This document shows, one piece after another, positions 1-9,100 of a DNA stretch of 64,000 bases (position 1 is the first letter of the stretch; each line of letters begins with the position of its first letter). Source of the DNA: Lutimaribacter pacificus (GTDB taxonomy: Bacteria > Pseudomonadota > Alphaproteobacteria > Rhodobacterales > Rhodobacteraceae); contig NZ_FQZZ01000004.1 in NCBI RefSeq assembly GCF_900142185.1, positions 248,001 to 312,000 on the forward strand. The letters are read 5' to 3'. Under the pieces are notes generated by a model. That model saw only the letters and a program-made list of their open reading frames with translations, searched no databases and was not told the origin of the DNA. A program made the translations under genes and the position numbers.

Positions 1-2
1 TC

Positions 3-530
3 CCGATGGCGCTGATCGACGGGATCGCGGACCGGCTGGTGATGATGTCGGCCACCACCAAGACCTTCAACATCGCGGGCTGCCATTCCGGCAACGTCAT
101 CATCCCCGACACCGCCCTGCGCGAAAAATTCGCCGCCCGCATGATGGGGCTGGGCCTGTCGCCCAATTCCTTCGGCCTGTTCATGGCCGAGGCCGCCTAT
201 TCCCCCGAGGGCGCGGCCTGGGTGGACGACCTGATGGCCTATCTCGACGGCAACCGGCGGCTGTTCGATGCCGGCGTGAACGCCATTCCGGGGCTGAAGT
301 CGACGGATCTGGAGGCGACCTATCTCGCCTGGGTCGATTTCGGCGGCACCGGCATGAGCCGCGAGGAATTTACCCGCCGTGTCGAAAAGGATGCGCGCAT
401 CGCCGTCAACCACGGGCCCACCTTCGGGTCGGGCGGCGACGATTTCCTGCGCTTCAACCTCGCCACCCCGCGCCCGCTGGTCGAACAGGCGGTGGAGCGG
501 CTGCAAAAGGCGTTCGCCGACCTCCAGTAA
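3..530 (+). CDS. PatB/MalY-type PLP aminotransferase (C-terminal part)
   Basis: The reading frame is open at the left edge, so only the C-terminal ~175 residues are present. This part matches the MalY/PatB branch of fold-type I PLP enzymes (cystathionine beta-lyase / cysteine-S-conjugate beta-lyase), which cleave C-S bonds to pyruvate, ammonia and a thiol. The SATTKTFNIAG motif carries the PLP lysine (codon at about 60-62). FNLATPRPLVEQAVERL near the end is the usual C-terminal helix with the substrate-carboxylate arginine region (FLRFNLATPR). The gene ends just before a 12-bp stem-loop. The exact substrate cannot be read from this fragment. Confidence 0.85.
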   Translation, partial: PMALIDGIADRLVMMSATTKTFNIAGCHSGNVIIPDTALREKFAARMMGLGLSPNSFGLFMAEAAYSPEGAAWVDDLMAYLDGNRRLFDAGVNAIPGLKSTDLEATYLAWVDFGGTGMSREEFTRRVEKDARIAVNHGPTFGSGGDDFLRFNLATPRPLVEQAVERLQKAFADLQ

Positions 531-536
531 CCAACC

Positions 537-564
537 GGGAACGGCCCGGAAACGGGCCGTTCCC
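537..564. terminator. 12-bp stem-loop with GAAA tetraloop between convergent genes
   Basis: A perfect 12-bp inverted repeat (arms 537-548 and 553-564) encloses a GAAA loop, directly after the stop of the aminotransferase and before the stop of the convergent minus-strand gene. There is no T-tract on either side, so it may act as a bidirectional terminator of modest strength or as an mRNA-end stabiliser. Confidence 0.55.
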
Positions 565-581
565 TGCCTGCCGTCACAAGG

Positions 582-941
582 TCAGATCCCGAGGTCGCGC
601 GCCAGCAGGGCCACCGGCGCATCCTCGCGCCGCTCGAAATCGAGCGGCTGTTCGGCGCTCGCCTCGGTCATCTGCTTGAATTCATACTGCATCTCGAACG
701 CCTCCTGCGAGGCGGCGACGATCAGGCAGCGTTTCAGATGATGCGCCCCGTCATAAAGATCCACCAGCCCGCGCAGCATGGGAACCGTGGCAATATCCAC
801 GGCAAAGCCTTTCTCCCACATGCGCAGGACCGGATAACGCTGGCCATCGACCTCAACCGCCAGGCGGTTGCGCCTGCGGCCCGTCGCACGGCGCGCGGCA
901 TCAAGGCCGGCCTGAACGTCCTTTGGCAAAAATGTCGTCAT
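582..941 (-). CDS. conserved hypothetical protein (~119 aa)
   Basis: The start is set at the ATG at 941, because a GGAG Shine-Dalgarno lies six bases upstream; an in-frame GTG at 953 is less likely. The product is a soluble, charged protein of ~119 residues. It has a basic N-terminal stretch (ARRATGRRRNRLAVEV) followed by a mixed beta/alpha region with VLRMWEKGFAV and VPMLRGLVDLYDGAHHLKRCL. I recognise it only as the kind of small conserved protein common in Rhodobacteraceae and cannot assign a function. It is divergent from the hydroquinone reductase gene and convergent with the aminotransferase. Confidence 0.7.
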   Translation of the reverse strand: MTTFLPKDVQAGLDAARRATGRRRNRLAVEVDGQRYPVLRMWEKGFAVDIATVPMLRGLVDLYDGAHHLKRCLIVAASQEAFEMQYEFKQMTEASAEQPLDFERREDAPVALLARDLGI

Positions 942-1002
942 GAGAATCTCCACACTCTGCGCTCAAGGATGACCTGCCAAAGATTTGCGTCAAGGTAGTG
1001 AC

Positions 1003-1024
1003 AGCGAAACATTGCGTTTTCGCT
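1003..1024. promoter_or_regulatory. 22-bp imperfect palindrome in divergent intergenic region
   Basis: The arms AGCGAAA (1003-1009) and TTTCGCT (1018-1024) are perfect inverted repeats with an 8-bp spacer. A TACAAT hexamer that could be a plus-strand -10 box overlaps the right arm at 1023-1028. The element sits between the small minus-strand gene and the glutathionyl-hydroquinone reductase gene, where an operator for either promoter would be expected. No cognate regulator can be named. Confidence 0.3.
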
Positions 1025-1154
1025 ACAATCGGCCTGTCCGCCCGCGGCATCCCGCCCATTGTGCGTTCACGCAGCACCGGTGCGCGCCCGTCCCGGTTTC
1101 CGCGCGACCCTGCAGCAACTAGGTTTGTCGCCAACCCGGGTTAAGGAGGCCGCA

Positions 1155-2129
1155 ATGGGACAACTGGTTCACGGCGAATGGCAGGACACATGGTACGACA
1201 CCGCGAAAACCGGGGGTAAGTTCGTGCGCTCCACCGCCGGCTTCCGCAACTGGATCACCGCAGACGGCAGCGCCGGCCCGTCGGGCGAGGGCGGCTTCAG
1301 GGCCGAACCGGGGCGCTATCACCTCTATGTCTCCTACGCCTGTCCATGGGCGCACCGCGCGTTGATCTTTCGCAAGCTCAAGGGGCTTGAGGATCTGATC
1401 GGTGTCTCGGCGGTGCACCCCGACATGCTGTCGGATGGCTGGACCTTCGGCAGTGATTTCGACGGGGCCACCGGCGATACGCTCTATCACCTGCCGTTCC
1501 TGCGCGACATCTACCTGCGCGCCGATCCGGGCATCTCGGGCCGCGTCACCGTGCCGGTGCTGTGGGACAGGGAACGCGAAACCATCGTGTCGAACGAATC
1601 CTCGGAAATCATCCGCATGTTCAACACCGCCTTCGACGGGCTGACCGGCAATACCGACGACTACTGGCCCGGCGATCTGCGCAACGCGATCGCGCCGGTC
1701 AACGACCGCATCTACGACACCGTGAACAACGGCGTCTACAAATCCGGTTTCGCCACCACGCAGCGCGCCTATGACGAGGCGGTGACCGCGCTGTTCGACA
1801 GCCTCGACTGGCTTGAGGATCGTCTGGCGCAGAACCGCTACCTGATGGGCGACCGGCTGACCGAGGCCGACTGGCGGCTCTTTACCACGCTGATCCGGTT
1901 CGATCCGGTGTATCACGGGCATTTCAAATGCAACCGCCGCCGGATCGTCGATTACCCGAACCTCTGGGGCTATACCCGTGAGCTGTATCAATGGCCGGGC
2001 GTGCGCGACACGGTGCATTTCGACCACATCACGCGGCACTATTACTACAGCCACGACACGATCAATCCGCACCGGATCGTGCCCATCGGTCCCGACATCG
2101 ACCATGACGCGCCGCATGGCCGGGGTTAG
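1155..2129 (+). CDS. yqjG: glutathionyl-hydroquinone reductase (Xi-class GST)
   Basis: Members of this family (YqjG/EcfG, ECM4) reduce glutathionyl-(hydro)quinones and act in the cytosol. The 324-residue product carries the catalytic SYACPWAHRAL motif with Cys63 in the N-terminal thioredoxin-like domain. The long C-terminal helical domain contains LTEADWRLFTTLIRFDPVY. The ATG at 1155 is preceded by an AAGGAGG Shine-Dalgarno, which decides it over upstream in-frame starts. It is a single gene with short gaps on both sides. Given the quinone-yielding aromatic operons elsewhere in the window, a detoxification role is plausible but inferred. Confidence 0.92.
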   Translation: MGQLVHGEWQDTWYDTAKTGGKFVRSTAGFRNWITADGSAGPSGEGGFRAEPGRYHLYVSYACPWAHRALIFRKLKGLEDLIGVSAVHPDMLSDGWTFGSDFDGATGDTLYHLPFLRDIYLRADPGISGRVTVPVLWDRERETIVSNESSEIIRMFNTAFDGLTGNTDDYWPGDLRNAIAPVNDRIYDTVNNGVYKSGFATTQRAYDEAVTALFDSLDWLEDRLAQNRYLMGDRLTEADWRLFTTLIRFDPVYHGHFKCNRRRIVDYPNLWGYTRELYQWPGVRDTVHFDHITRHYYYSHDTINPHRIVPIGPDIDHDAPHGRG

Positions 2130-2197
2130 GCGCGGCGGGGCTTGAGTTTCCCGCGCCGCTGCGTTTGATGGGGCGGAATCAGCCAAGGCGGTGCCCC

Positions 2198-3163
2198 ATG
2201 CCCGGACCGGACCAGACACAGCGCGACCACGGCGGCGGCCTCGATGCCGCCATCGCGACCTATGGCGGCACGCGCGCGGGCTGGCTGGACCTGTCCACCG
2301 GCATCAACCCGGTGCCCTATCCGCTGCCCGACCTGCCCGCCGACGCGTGGACGGCGCTGCCGGATGCCGCCGCTCAGGCCCGTCTGCTGGAGGCCGCAAG
2401 GCAGTTCTGGCATGTCCCAGAGGGTGCCGGGATCCTTGCCGCGCCCGGTGCCTCGGCGCTGATCGCGCAGATGCCCCGGCTGGCCGCGCCGGGGCGGGTG
2501 CATATCCCGCAACCGACCTATAACGAACATGCCGCCGCCTTTGCCGCACACGGCTGGACCGTCACGGACAGCCCCGATCAGGCCCGCGCGCAGGTGGTGG
2601 TGCACCCCAACAACCCAACCGGCGTGTGGCACGATGCCGAAACCCTGACCGCGCCGCTTGTCGTCATCGACGAAAGCTTTGCCGATGTCGCGCCGGACCG
2701 CTCCCTGATCTCGCTTGCGGACCAGCCGGGGCGGGTGGTGCTGAAAAGCTTTGGCAAATTCTGGGGGCTGGCCGGCCTGCGGCTGGGCTTTGCCATCGCG
2801 CATCCCGACACCATCGCGCGGCTGGCCGGCTGGCTGGGGCCGTGGCCGGTATCCGGCCCCGCCCTGTCCATCGCTGAGGCCGCGCTGTCGGATACGCAAT
2901 GGGCCCGCGACACGCGCACGCGGCTGAACGAGGATGCCGCAAGGCTCGACGCGCTGATGCTGCGCGCGGGGGCGCGGCTGACCGGGGGCACATCGCTGTT
3001 CCGGCTATACGAGGTGAACGATGCCGCCGCGTGGCAGGATCATCTGGCCCGCGCCCATGTCTGGAGCCGCATCTTCCCCTATTCGCAAACCCTGCTGCGG
3101 CTCGGCCTGCCGCATCCCGGCCGGTGGGCGCAGCTCGACTCCGCCCTGCGCACGATCCCATGA
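2198..3163 (+). CDS. cobC: threonine-phosphate decarboxylase, cobalamin biosynthesis
   Basis: This is a fold-type I PLP enzyme of the CobC (CobD in Salmonella naming) family. It makes (R)-1-amino-2-propanol phosphate for the cobalamin nucleotide-loop linker. Diagnostic features are the early [24 protein letters not shown], the aspartate region [10 protein letters not shown] and the PLP lysine in [13 protein letters not shown] (about Lys187). The ATG at 2198 is chosen because the family begins a few residues before the HGG motif; ATGs at 2165/2168 would add 11 unusual residues. Its stop overlaps the cobD start by four bases, so the two are translationally coupled. No cobalamin riboswitch is visible upstream. 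Confidence 0.92.
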   Translation: MPGPDQTQRDHGGGLDAAIATYGGTRAGWLDLSTGINPVPYPLPDLPADAWTALPDAAAQARLLEAARQFWHVPEGAGILAAPGASALIAQMPRLAAPGRVHIPQPTYNEHAAAFAAHGWTVTDSPDQARAQVVVHPNNPTGVWHDAETLTAPLVVIDESFADVAPDRSLISLADQPGRVVLKSFGKFWGLAGLRLGFAIAHPDTIARLAGWLGPWPVSGPALSIAEAALSDTQWARDTRTRLNEDAARLDALMLRAGARLTGGTSLFRLYEVNDAAAWQDHLARAHVWSRIFPYSQTLLRLGLPHPGRWAQLDSALRTIP

Positions 3164-4056
3164 CGCTGCTGCTGGCCCTTGTCCTCGATGCGCTGATGGG
3201 CGAGCCGCGCTGGCTCTGGTCGCGGCTGCCGCACCCCGCCGTGCTGATGGGCCGCGCGGTTGCGTGGGCCGATGCGCGGTTCAATACCGGACCTGCCGGC
3301 CGGCTGAAAGGGGCGGGCGTGATGCTGGGGCTTGCGCTGGCGGCGGGGCTGCTGGGGGGTGTCCTGTCCGCCCTTGGCCCGGTGGTCGAGGTGATCGTCG
3401 CCGCGATCCTGCTGGCGCAGAAATCGCTGGTCGATCACGTGGCCGCCGTGGCCCGCGGCCTGCGCACCGGCCTGCCCGAGGGGCGGCAGGCGGTGGCGAT
3501 GATCGTCAGCCGCGACACCGCCGCGATGGACGAAAGCGCAATCGCCCGCGCCGCCATCGAAAGCGCCGCGGAAAACCTGTCGGACGGGGTGATCGCGCCT
3601 GCCTTCTGGTTCGCGGTGGCGGGGCTGCCGGGGTTGCTGATCTACAAGATCGCCAACACCGCCGACAGCATGATCGGCTACCGCACGCCGCGCCATGAAC
3701 GGTTCGGCTGGGCCGCCGCGCGGCTGGACGACCTGCTGAACCTGATCCCCGCCCGGCTGACCGCGCTGCTGATCGCGGCCCCTTACGGGCTGCTGCACGA
3801 TCTGCGCGCGATCCGTGCCGATGCGCGGCGGCATCGCTCGCCCAACGCGGGCTGGCCCGAGGCCGCGATGGCCCGCGCCCTTGGCATCGCGCTGGCCGGA
3901 CCGCGCGCTTATGATGGAAAACCGCGCGATTTTCCCTGGGTCAACGCCCCCGGCCGCCGCCCCCTGATGGCCCGCGATATCGACGCCGCGATCCGCATGC
4001 TGTGGCGGACATGGGCCGTCGCGCTGGGGCTGGCGGCGCTTCTTGCGGTGACGTGA
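3160..4056 (+). CDS. cobD: adenosylcobinamide-phosphate synthase
   Basis: This inner-membrane protein (CobD, equal to CbiB elsewhere) joins aminopropanol phosphate to adenosylcobyric acid. The 298-residue product shows the family opening [22 protein letters not shown]. It also has [28 protein letters not shown], quoted here only in part, [23 protein letters not shown] and the C-terminal GPRAYDGKP. Four to five hydrophobic segments are present. The start ATG overlaps the cobC stop (ATGA), matching successive steps of one pathway. No other cob genes are in the window. Confidence 0.93.
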   Translation: MTLLLALVLDALMGEPRWLWSRLPHPAVLMGRAVAWADARFNTGPAGRLKGAGVMLGLALAAGLLGGVLSALGPVVEVIVAAILLAQKSLVDHVAAVARGLRTGLPEGRQAVAMIVSRDTAAMDESAIARAAIESAAENLSDGVIAPAFWFAVAGLPGLLIYKIANTADSMIGYRTPRHERFGWAAARLDDLLNLIPARLTALLIAAPYGLLHDLRAIRADARRHRSPNAGWPEAAMARALGIALAGPRAYDGKPRDFPWVNAPGRRPLMARDIDAAIRMLWRTWAVALGLAALLAVT

Positions 4057-4119
4057 TTTGCCTGTGTGCGATCACCTGATACGGTCCGTTGCGAAAGATA
4101 CCCGAAGGATTTGCACCAG

Positions 4120-5298
4120 ATGAGATACCCCCTGATCGCCGCCGCGCTCTGCCTTGCCACCGCCCTGCCCGCCACGGCGCAACAGGCCGGTTGCGGCGGC
4201 AACTGGTCGGCTTTCGTCGACGGCGTCGCGCAAGAGGCGATCGCCCAGGGCCGGGATGCGCAGGCGGTGAAACGCTTTACCCGCAACCTGCGACAGGACC
4301 AGAAGGTGCTGGCCGCCGACCGCAGGCAGGGCGTGTTCCAGCTGGATTTCACCACGTTCGCGCGCCGGCTGATCTCGGCCAACCGGATGCAGCGGGGGCA
4401 AAGCCTGTCGCGGGAATGGGATGCCGTGTTCGACCGGGTCGAGGCGCAATACGGCGTGCCGCGCGGCGTTCTGCTGGCATTCTGGGCGTTCGAAACCGAC
4501 TATGGCGCGGTGCAGGGCGATTTCAACACCGCCAACGCACTGGCGACGCTGGCCCATGATTGCAGGCGGCCCGAGCTGTTCCGCCCGCAATTGCTGGCCG
4601 CGATCCAGCTGCACGAGATGGGCGATTTCGACCCGGCCACCACCACCGGCGCCTGGGCGGGCGAGATCGGCATGGTCCAGATGCTGCCGCGCGACATCAT
4701 CGACAACGGCGTGGACGGCGATGGCGACGGGCATGTGACACTCAAGACCTCGGTGCCCGACGCGCTGATGTCGGGCGGCAAGATGCTGCAGCACCTTGGC
4801 TGGCGCGCGGGCGAGCCGTGGCTGCAGGAGGTTCAGGTGCCCGCCGAAATGGACTGGTCGGCATCCGGCCTGCACACGCAACTGCGCCCGGACGAGTGGC
4901 AGGCGATGGGCGTGCGCCCGCGGTCGGGCGACTGGCAGGCCGACCTGCCCGCCAGCCTGATCCTGCCGCAGGGGCACAAGGGACCGGCCTTTGTCGCCTA
5001 TCCGAATTTCAACACCTATTTCGAATGGAACCAGTCCTTCACCTATGTGCTGACCGCGGCCTATTTCGCCACGCGCCTGTCCGGCGCACCGGTGTTCGAT
5101 GCGGGCAATCCCGATCCGGGGCTTTCCGGGGCGCAGATGAAAGAGCTGCAGCGCAAGCTGGCCGCGCGCGGGCATGACGTGGGCGCGGTCGACGGTATCC
5201 TTGGCGCAGGCACCCGCGCGGCGGTGCGCGCCGAACAAAAGCGGCTGGGCCTGCCCGCCGATGCCTGGCCCACCGCCGCCCTGTTGGGGCGGCTATGA
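4120..5298 (+). CDS. lytic murein transglycosylase (SLT_2 domain plus peptidoglycan-binding domain)
   Basis: This periplasmic enzyme of the MltB-like SLT_2 family cleaves peptidoglycan glycan strands non-hydrolytically. The product (392 aa) opens with a signal peptide ending ATAQQ. The catalytic glutamate lies in FWAFETDYGAVQG (about Glu125). A glutamine-rich active-site stretch, GEIGMVQMLPRDIIDNG, follows. The C-terminal ~60 residues form a PG_binding_1 domain (LQRKLAARGHDVGAVDGILG...TRAAVRAEQ). The ATG at 4120 follows a GAAGGA Shine-Dalgarno and begins the signal peptide; an upstream in-frame ATG at 4066 would bury it. Its stop overlaps the next gene by four bases. Confidence 0.92.
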   Translation: MRYPLIAAALCLATALPATAQQAGCGGNWSAFVDGVAQEAIAQGRDAQAVKRFTRNLRQDQKVLAADRRQGVFQLDFTTFARRLISANRMQRGQSLSREWDAVFDRVEAQYGVPRGVLLAFWAFETDYGAVQGDFNTANALATLAHDCRRPELFRPQLLAAIQLHEMGDFDPATTTGAWAGEIGMVQMLPRDIIDNGVDGDGDGHVTLKTSVPDALMSGGKMLQHLGWRAGEPWLQEVQVPAEMDWSASGLHTQLRPDEWQAMGVRPRSGDWQADLPASLILPQGHKGPAFVAYPNFNTYFEWNQSFTYVLTAAYFATRLSGAPVFDAGNPDPGLSGAQMKELQRKLAARGHDVGAVDGILGAGTRAAVRAEQKRLGLPADAWPTAALLGRL

Positions 5299-5846
5299 GC
5301 CACGCCACGGCAGAGCAACTGAACGCGGCCCTGCCCCATATTCGGGCCGCCCCGCGTGACGACGCGCCGATTGAAATGCTGTGCTTTCGCCCGGCCCGGA
5401 ATCAACGCCGGATGGTGCCGGACCTGACCCTGACCGCCGATCGGGGCATCCCCGGCGAACGCTGGCTGAAAGCGCCCTGGCTGACATTGCCGGACGGGCG
5501 CCCCGATCCGCGCATCCAGGTGTCGATCCTGCCGAAACGCGTGATGGACGCGGTGTGGCTGGATCGCGCGGGCACGGTGCATCCGGGCGATCCGATCGTG
5601 GCGGATATCGAAACCTCGTATGACAGCCTGCCGGTGGGCACGCGTCTGCGCGCGGGCAGCGCGGTGCTGGAGGTTTCGGACGCCTTCAACGACGGCTGCG
5701 TGAAATGGAAGGTGCGCTATGGCGCGGCGGCAAAGGACTGGCTGGTGACGCCGGAAAACCGCCCGCTCCGCCTGCGCGGATTGCTGTGCCGGATCGTGCA
5801 GGACGGCGTGGTGCGGCTGGGCGACCGGCTGCAACGTGTGGATTGA
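5295..5846 (+). CDS. MOSC-domain-like protein
   Basis: The 183-residue product has the beta-rich pattern of MOSC (molybdenum cofactor sulfurase C-terminal) domains. It contains DRGIPGERW, IQVSILPKRVMDAVW, HPGDPIVADIE and a conserved-cysteine segment FNDGCVKWKVRYG, and ends in GLLCRIVQDGVVRLGDR. Stand-alone MOSC proteins are thought to handle sulfur carried on a cysteine or molybdenum cofactor. The physiological substrate here is unknown. The start overlaps the stop of the transglycosylase gene (ATGA), so the two are cotranscribed, although no functional link is evident. Confidence 0.7.
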   Translation: MSHATAEQLNAALPHIRAAPRDDAPIEMLCFRPARNQRRMVPDLTLTADRGIPGERWLKAPWLTLPDGRPDPRIQVSILPKRVMDAVWLDRAGTVHPGDPIVADIETSYDSLPVGTRLRAGSAVLEVSDAFNDGCVKWKVRYGAAAKDWLVTPENRPLRLRGLLCRIVQDGVVRLGDRLQRVD

Positions 5847-5848
5847 CG

Positions 5849-5878
5849 TTTACAAATCGGTAAGACGTTCGGTATAAT
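5849..5878 (+). promoter_or_regulatory. sigma70-type promoter candidate for a short RNA
   Basis: TTTACA (5849-5854) and a consensus TATAAT (5873-5878) are separated by 18 bp, immediately downstream of the MOSC gene stop. The predicted start point is near 5885. The only thing in this direction before an excellent intrinsic terminator is ~72 nt of sequence without a convincing gene. Confidence 0.5.
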
Positions 5879-5884
5879 CAGAAG

Positions 5885-5956
5885 ATCGATAGGAGTTCTG
5901 TCAGTGCTTCACTGTCAGAGTGGCCCGGCAGAGTTACAGCTCTGCCGGGCTTTTTT
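5885..5956 (+). ncRNA. candidate small RNA (~72 nt) ending in an intrinsic terminator
   Basis: The segment runs from the predicted start point of a good promoter to a strong Rho-independent terminator. It contains AGGAG and a short CAGTG-CTT-CACTG hairpin (5901-5913). A GTG codon after the AGGAG could open a reading frame, but that frame runs through the terminator stem and its translation looks like no protein, so a non-coding RNA is the better reading. Size and ends are inferred. Confidence 0.4.
5923..5956 (+). terminator. Rho-independent terminator
   Basis: A perfect 11-bp GC-rich stem (5923-5933 with 5940-5950) has a 6-nt loop and is followed by six T residues (5951-5956). It would end the candidate small RNA and any read-through from the MOSC gene. 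Confidence 0.85.
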
Positions 5957-5966
5957 CTTTCCCGGT

Positions 5967-6056
5967 TTATCCGCCGGTCAAGAACCGGATGATCGTGACA
6001 ATCAGCATTGCTGCCGCGATCAGGACCATCCATTTGCGATAGGTGGGTTCTGTCAG
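5967..6056 (-). CDS. candidate 29-residue single-pass membrane microprotein, CTG start
   Basis: Reading minus-strand from CTG at 6056 gives a 29-residue peptide: a short polar head (TEPTYRKW), one hydrophobic helix (MVLIAAAMLIVTIIRFL) and a TGG tail before TAA. A very strong AAAGGAGG Shine-Dalgarno (6065-6072) is eight bases before the CTG. The alternative GTG at 6065 overlaps that Shine-Dalgarno and is too close to use it. An 8-bp stem-loop (6073-6092) sits just upstream. It lies 110 bases downstream of the smc stop on the same strand. I do not recognise a family. The evidence is the ribosome site and the clean transmembrane pattern. Confidence 0.45.
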   Translation of the reverse strand: MTEPTYRKWMVLIAAAMLIVTIIRFLTGG

Positions 6057-6072
6057 TTGCCTCACCTCCTTT

Positions 6073-6092
6073 CACCGCAAGGGATTGCGGTG
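6073..6092 (-). promoter_or_regulatory. stem-loop between smc and the microprotein ribosome site
   Basis: The perfect 8-bp inverted repeat CACCGCAA / TTGCGGTG has a 4-nt loop and abuts the AAAGGAGG of the microprotein. It has no T-tract, so it is more likely an mRNA-processing or translational-control structure than an smc terminator. Confidence 0.4.
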
Positions 6093-6165
6093 TCAGTAGA
6101 AGTCACCTTCTGCATGAAGGAAAGGTAAACTTTTCCGAAAACGATAGAGGGAGCGTTGCGTCGAC

Positions 6166-9100
6166 TCACGCCACCATCTGTTCGGCCTTCTTCAGGTCGA
6201 CCGAGACCAGTTGGCTGACGCCCTGTTCCTGCATGGTGACGCCGAACAGGCGGTCCATGCGCGCCATCGTCACCGCATGGTGGGTGATGATCAGGAACCG
6301 GGTTTCGGTGCGGCGGCACATCTCGTCCAGCAGGTCGCAGAACCGGGTGACGTTGGCATCGTCCAGCGGTGCATCGACCTCGTCCAGCACGCAGATCGGC
6401 GCGGGGTTGGCCAGGAACACCGCGAAAATCAGCGCCAGCGCGGTCAGCGTCTGTTCGCCCCCCGACAGCAGGCTGAGCGTCGACAGCTTCTTGCCCGGCG
6501 GCTGGCACATGATTTCCAGCCCGGCCTCGAGCGGGTCGTCGGATTCGACCAGAACCAGGTTCGCCTCGCCACCGCCAAACAGGTGCCGGAACAGCAGCGA
6601 GAAGTTGCTGTTCACCTGTTCGAAGGCGGTCAGCAGCCGTTCGCGCCCTTCGCGGTTCAGGCTGGCGATGCCGGAGCGCAGGGTCTTGATCGCCTCTTCC
6701 AGGTCGCTTTTCTCGGACACGAGGGTGCCGTGTTCTTCCTCGACCTCGCGCTTGTCTTCCTCGGCGCGCAGGTTGACCGCGCCCAGCGCGTCGCGCTGAC
6801 GTTTCAGGCGGTTCACATCGGCCTCGATCGCCTCGGCGGCGGGCATCCGGTCGGGATCGGTGTCGAGTTTTTCCAGCAGCCGGGCGGGGGTGGTTTCCAT
6901 GTCTTCTTCGATGCGGCCGACGGCATAGTCCACCGTTTCGCGCGCGGCATCGACGCGGGCCTCGGCGCGGGCGCGGGCCTCGCGCGCCTCGCCGGCGGCG
7001 CGTTCGGCCTCGCGCTCGGCCTCGGTGGCGGCGCGCAACGCGCCCTCGGCCTGCGACAGCGCATCGGCGGCGGCGGCGCGGCGGGCCTCGGCCTGGGCGA
7101 TGGCCTGCCCCAGCTCGTCGCGCTTGGCGGCGATTTCCTCGGGGGCGGCGCTGGCCTCTTTCAGCTCGGCCTCGGATTGCGCCTTGCGCTGCGCCAGTTC
7201 GGCGCTGCGGGTTTCGGCGGTCTGCAGGCGGTGTTTCCAGCCGCTGATTTCCTTGGTCACCTCCTGCGCGCGGCGGGTGCGGGCCTCCCCCTCGCGGCGC
7301 AGTTCGTCATGGGCGGACCGCTTGGTCAGCATGGTCATGCGCGCGGCCTCGACCGTCATCTTGATGTCCTCGACAGCGGCACGGGCGGCGTCGAGATCCT
7401 CAAGTTCGGCCACCGCCTTTTCGGCCTCGGCAAGCTGGCGCCTCGCCTCAACCGAATCCTCTTCGTGGCGGGTCACGGCAAGGCCCAGCGATTCCAGCCG
7501 CGATTGCGCAAGGTTGCGGTCGGCCTCGGCCCGGCTGAGGGCGCGGTTCGCCTCGTTCACCAGCCGGTCGGCATCGCGGCGGGCCTGGCGCGCGGCCTGA
7601 TCGGCGGCGGTCAGGTCGGACAGCCGCTTTGCCAGCGCGTCATGCGCCTGCCGCGCGGCATCGGCGCGCGCGGTCGCGCGCTCCATCTGCTGCTTCAACT
7701 CTTCCAGCCGGTTGAGCTGTTGCAGGCGCAGCGCGGCGGCGCTGGGGGCATCCTCGGCCCAGGCGCGGTAGCCGTCCCAGCGCCACAGGTCCCCTTCGAG
7801 CGAGACAAGCCGCTGACCGGGCTTGAGGTATTTCTGCAACCGTGGCCCGTCGTCCGACCCGACCAGCCCGATCTGCGACATGCGCCTTTGCAGCACGTCG
7901 GGCACCGAGACATGGCGCGACAGGGCGGTAACGCCTTCGGGCAGCGCCTGATCGGCGTCATAGCCCGGCAGCACGGTCCAGCCCGAGGGGCCGTCGGCAT
8001 CGACCTCGGGCGCGCGCAGGTCGTCGGCCAGCGCGGCGCCAAGCGCCTTTTCGAAGCCCTGTTCGACCTGCAGGCGGTCCATGATCTGCCCGCCCTCGGC
8101 GGTGTCGCGCTCCAGCAGCCTGGCCAGCGCCGTCACCTCGGCGCGCAGGGCGTTCAGCTCGCCCTCGGCCTCGGACAGTTCGGCGCGCACATCGGCCTCG
8201 CGCTCCTGCGCCTCGGCGCGGGCGGTTTCGGCCAGTTTCAGCGCCTCGTCGGCATTGGCGGCGGTTTGCGTCGCCTCGGCCTCGGCGCCCCGGGCGGCGG
8301 CGAAATCGGCCTCGGCCCCCTCCAGCGCGGCCTTTGACTGGCGCACCGCGTCGCGCGCCTTTTCGGCCTCGGCCTCGGAGCGGGCCAGCATCTTGCGGGT
8401 GTCGTCGAGATAGCGGTTGGCCGACTGGTGCCGCGCGGCAAGGCGGGCCACATCCTCGGTGCGTTCGGACAGGTCGGTTTCGCGGTCCTGCAACACGCTC
8501 GCGGCCTCGCGCGCGGCCTCGGCGGCGGCCTCCAGCCTGTCGGAATGGCCCTCGCCCGCCTTGGCCAGTTCCGCCTGTTCCCATTCCAGCCGTTCGATGG
8601 TTTCGCCGGCATCGCGGTTCAGCCCGGTTTCACGCTCGATATCGCGGGTAAGCTGGGCGATGCGGTTCTGCAGCGTCTCGATGGTTTGCAGCGCGCGCTC
8701 TTCCTGGTCGGCCAGCGTGTCGCGCTGCACCTGCAGGCGTTGCAGGATGGCGGCGGCAACGGCCTCTTCCTCGCGCCGGGGCGGCAGGGCGTCCTCGGCG
8801 GCCTCGCGCGCCTTGGCGGATTGCCGGGCGGCGGCCTCGGCCTGCGCGGCGGCGGTGACACGTTCGCGCAGTTGCGCCTCGGCGGCAAGGCGGGCCTCGT
8901 CGGCCTCTTTCCAGCGGCGATAGAGCAGCAACCCCTCGGCATGGCGCAGCTCGTCCCCGATGCTGCGATACCGCGCCGCCTGCCGCGCCTGCCGTTCCAG
9001 CTGCGCCAGCTGGTTGGCCAGTTGTTCGATCACGTCATCGACACGGGCGAGGTTCTGTTCGGCGCCCTTCAGCTTCAGCTCGGCCTCGTGCCGGCGCTGG

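Noticed and set aside
2130-2197. Cobalamin riboswitch before cobC
   Set aside because: The gap is only 68 bp and shows no B12-box-like sequence.
1119-2219. 366-codon minus-strand open frame
   Set aside because: It is antisense to the glutathionyl-hydroquinone reductase, which carries the Cys63 motif.
5904-6128. GTG-initiated 74-codon plus-strand frame after AGGAG
   Set aside because: It would have to read through a strong intrinsic terminator and gives a Cys/His/Pro-rich peptide without any fold character. A small RNA is the better explanation.
6211-8337. 708-codon plus-strand open frame
   Set aside because: It is antisense to smc; high GC and the coiled-coil Ala/Glu/Arg codons leave the opposite frame open. 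Its translation is low-complexity without domain character.
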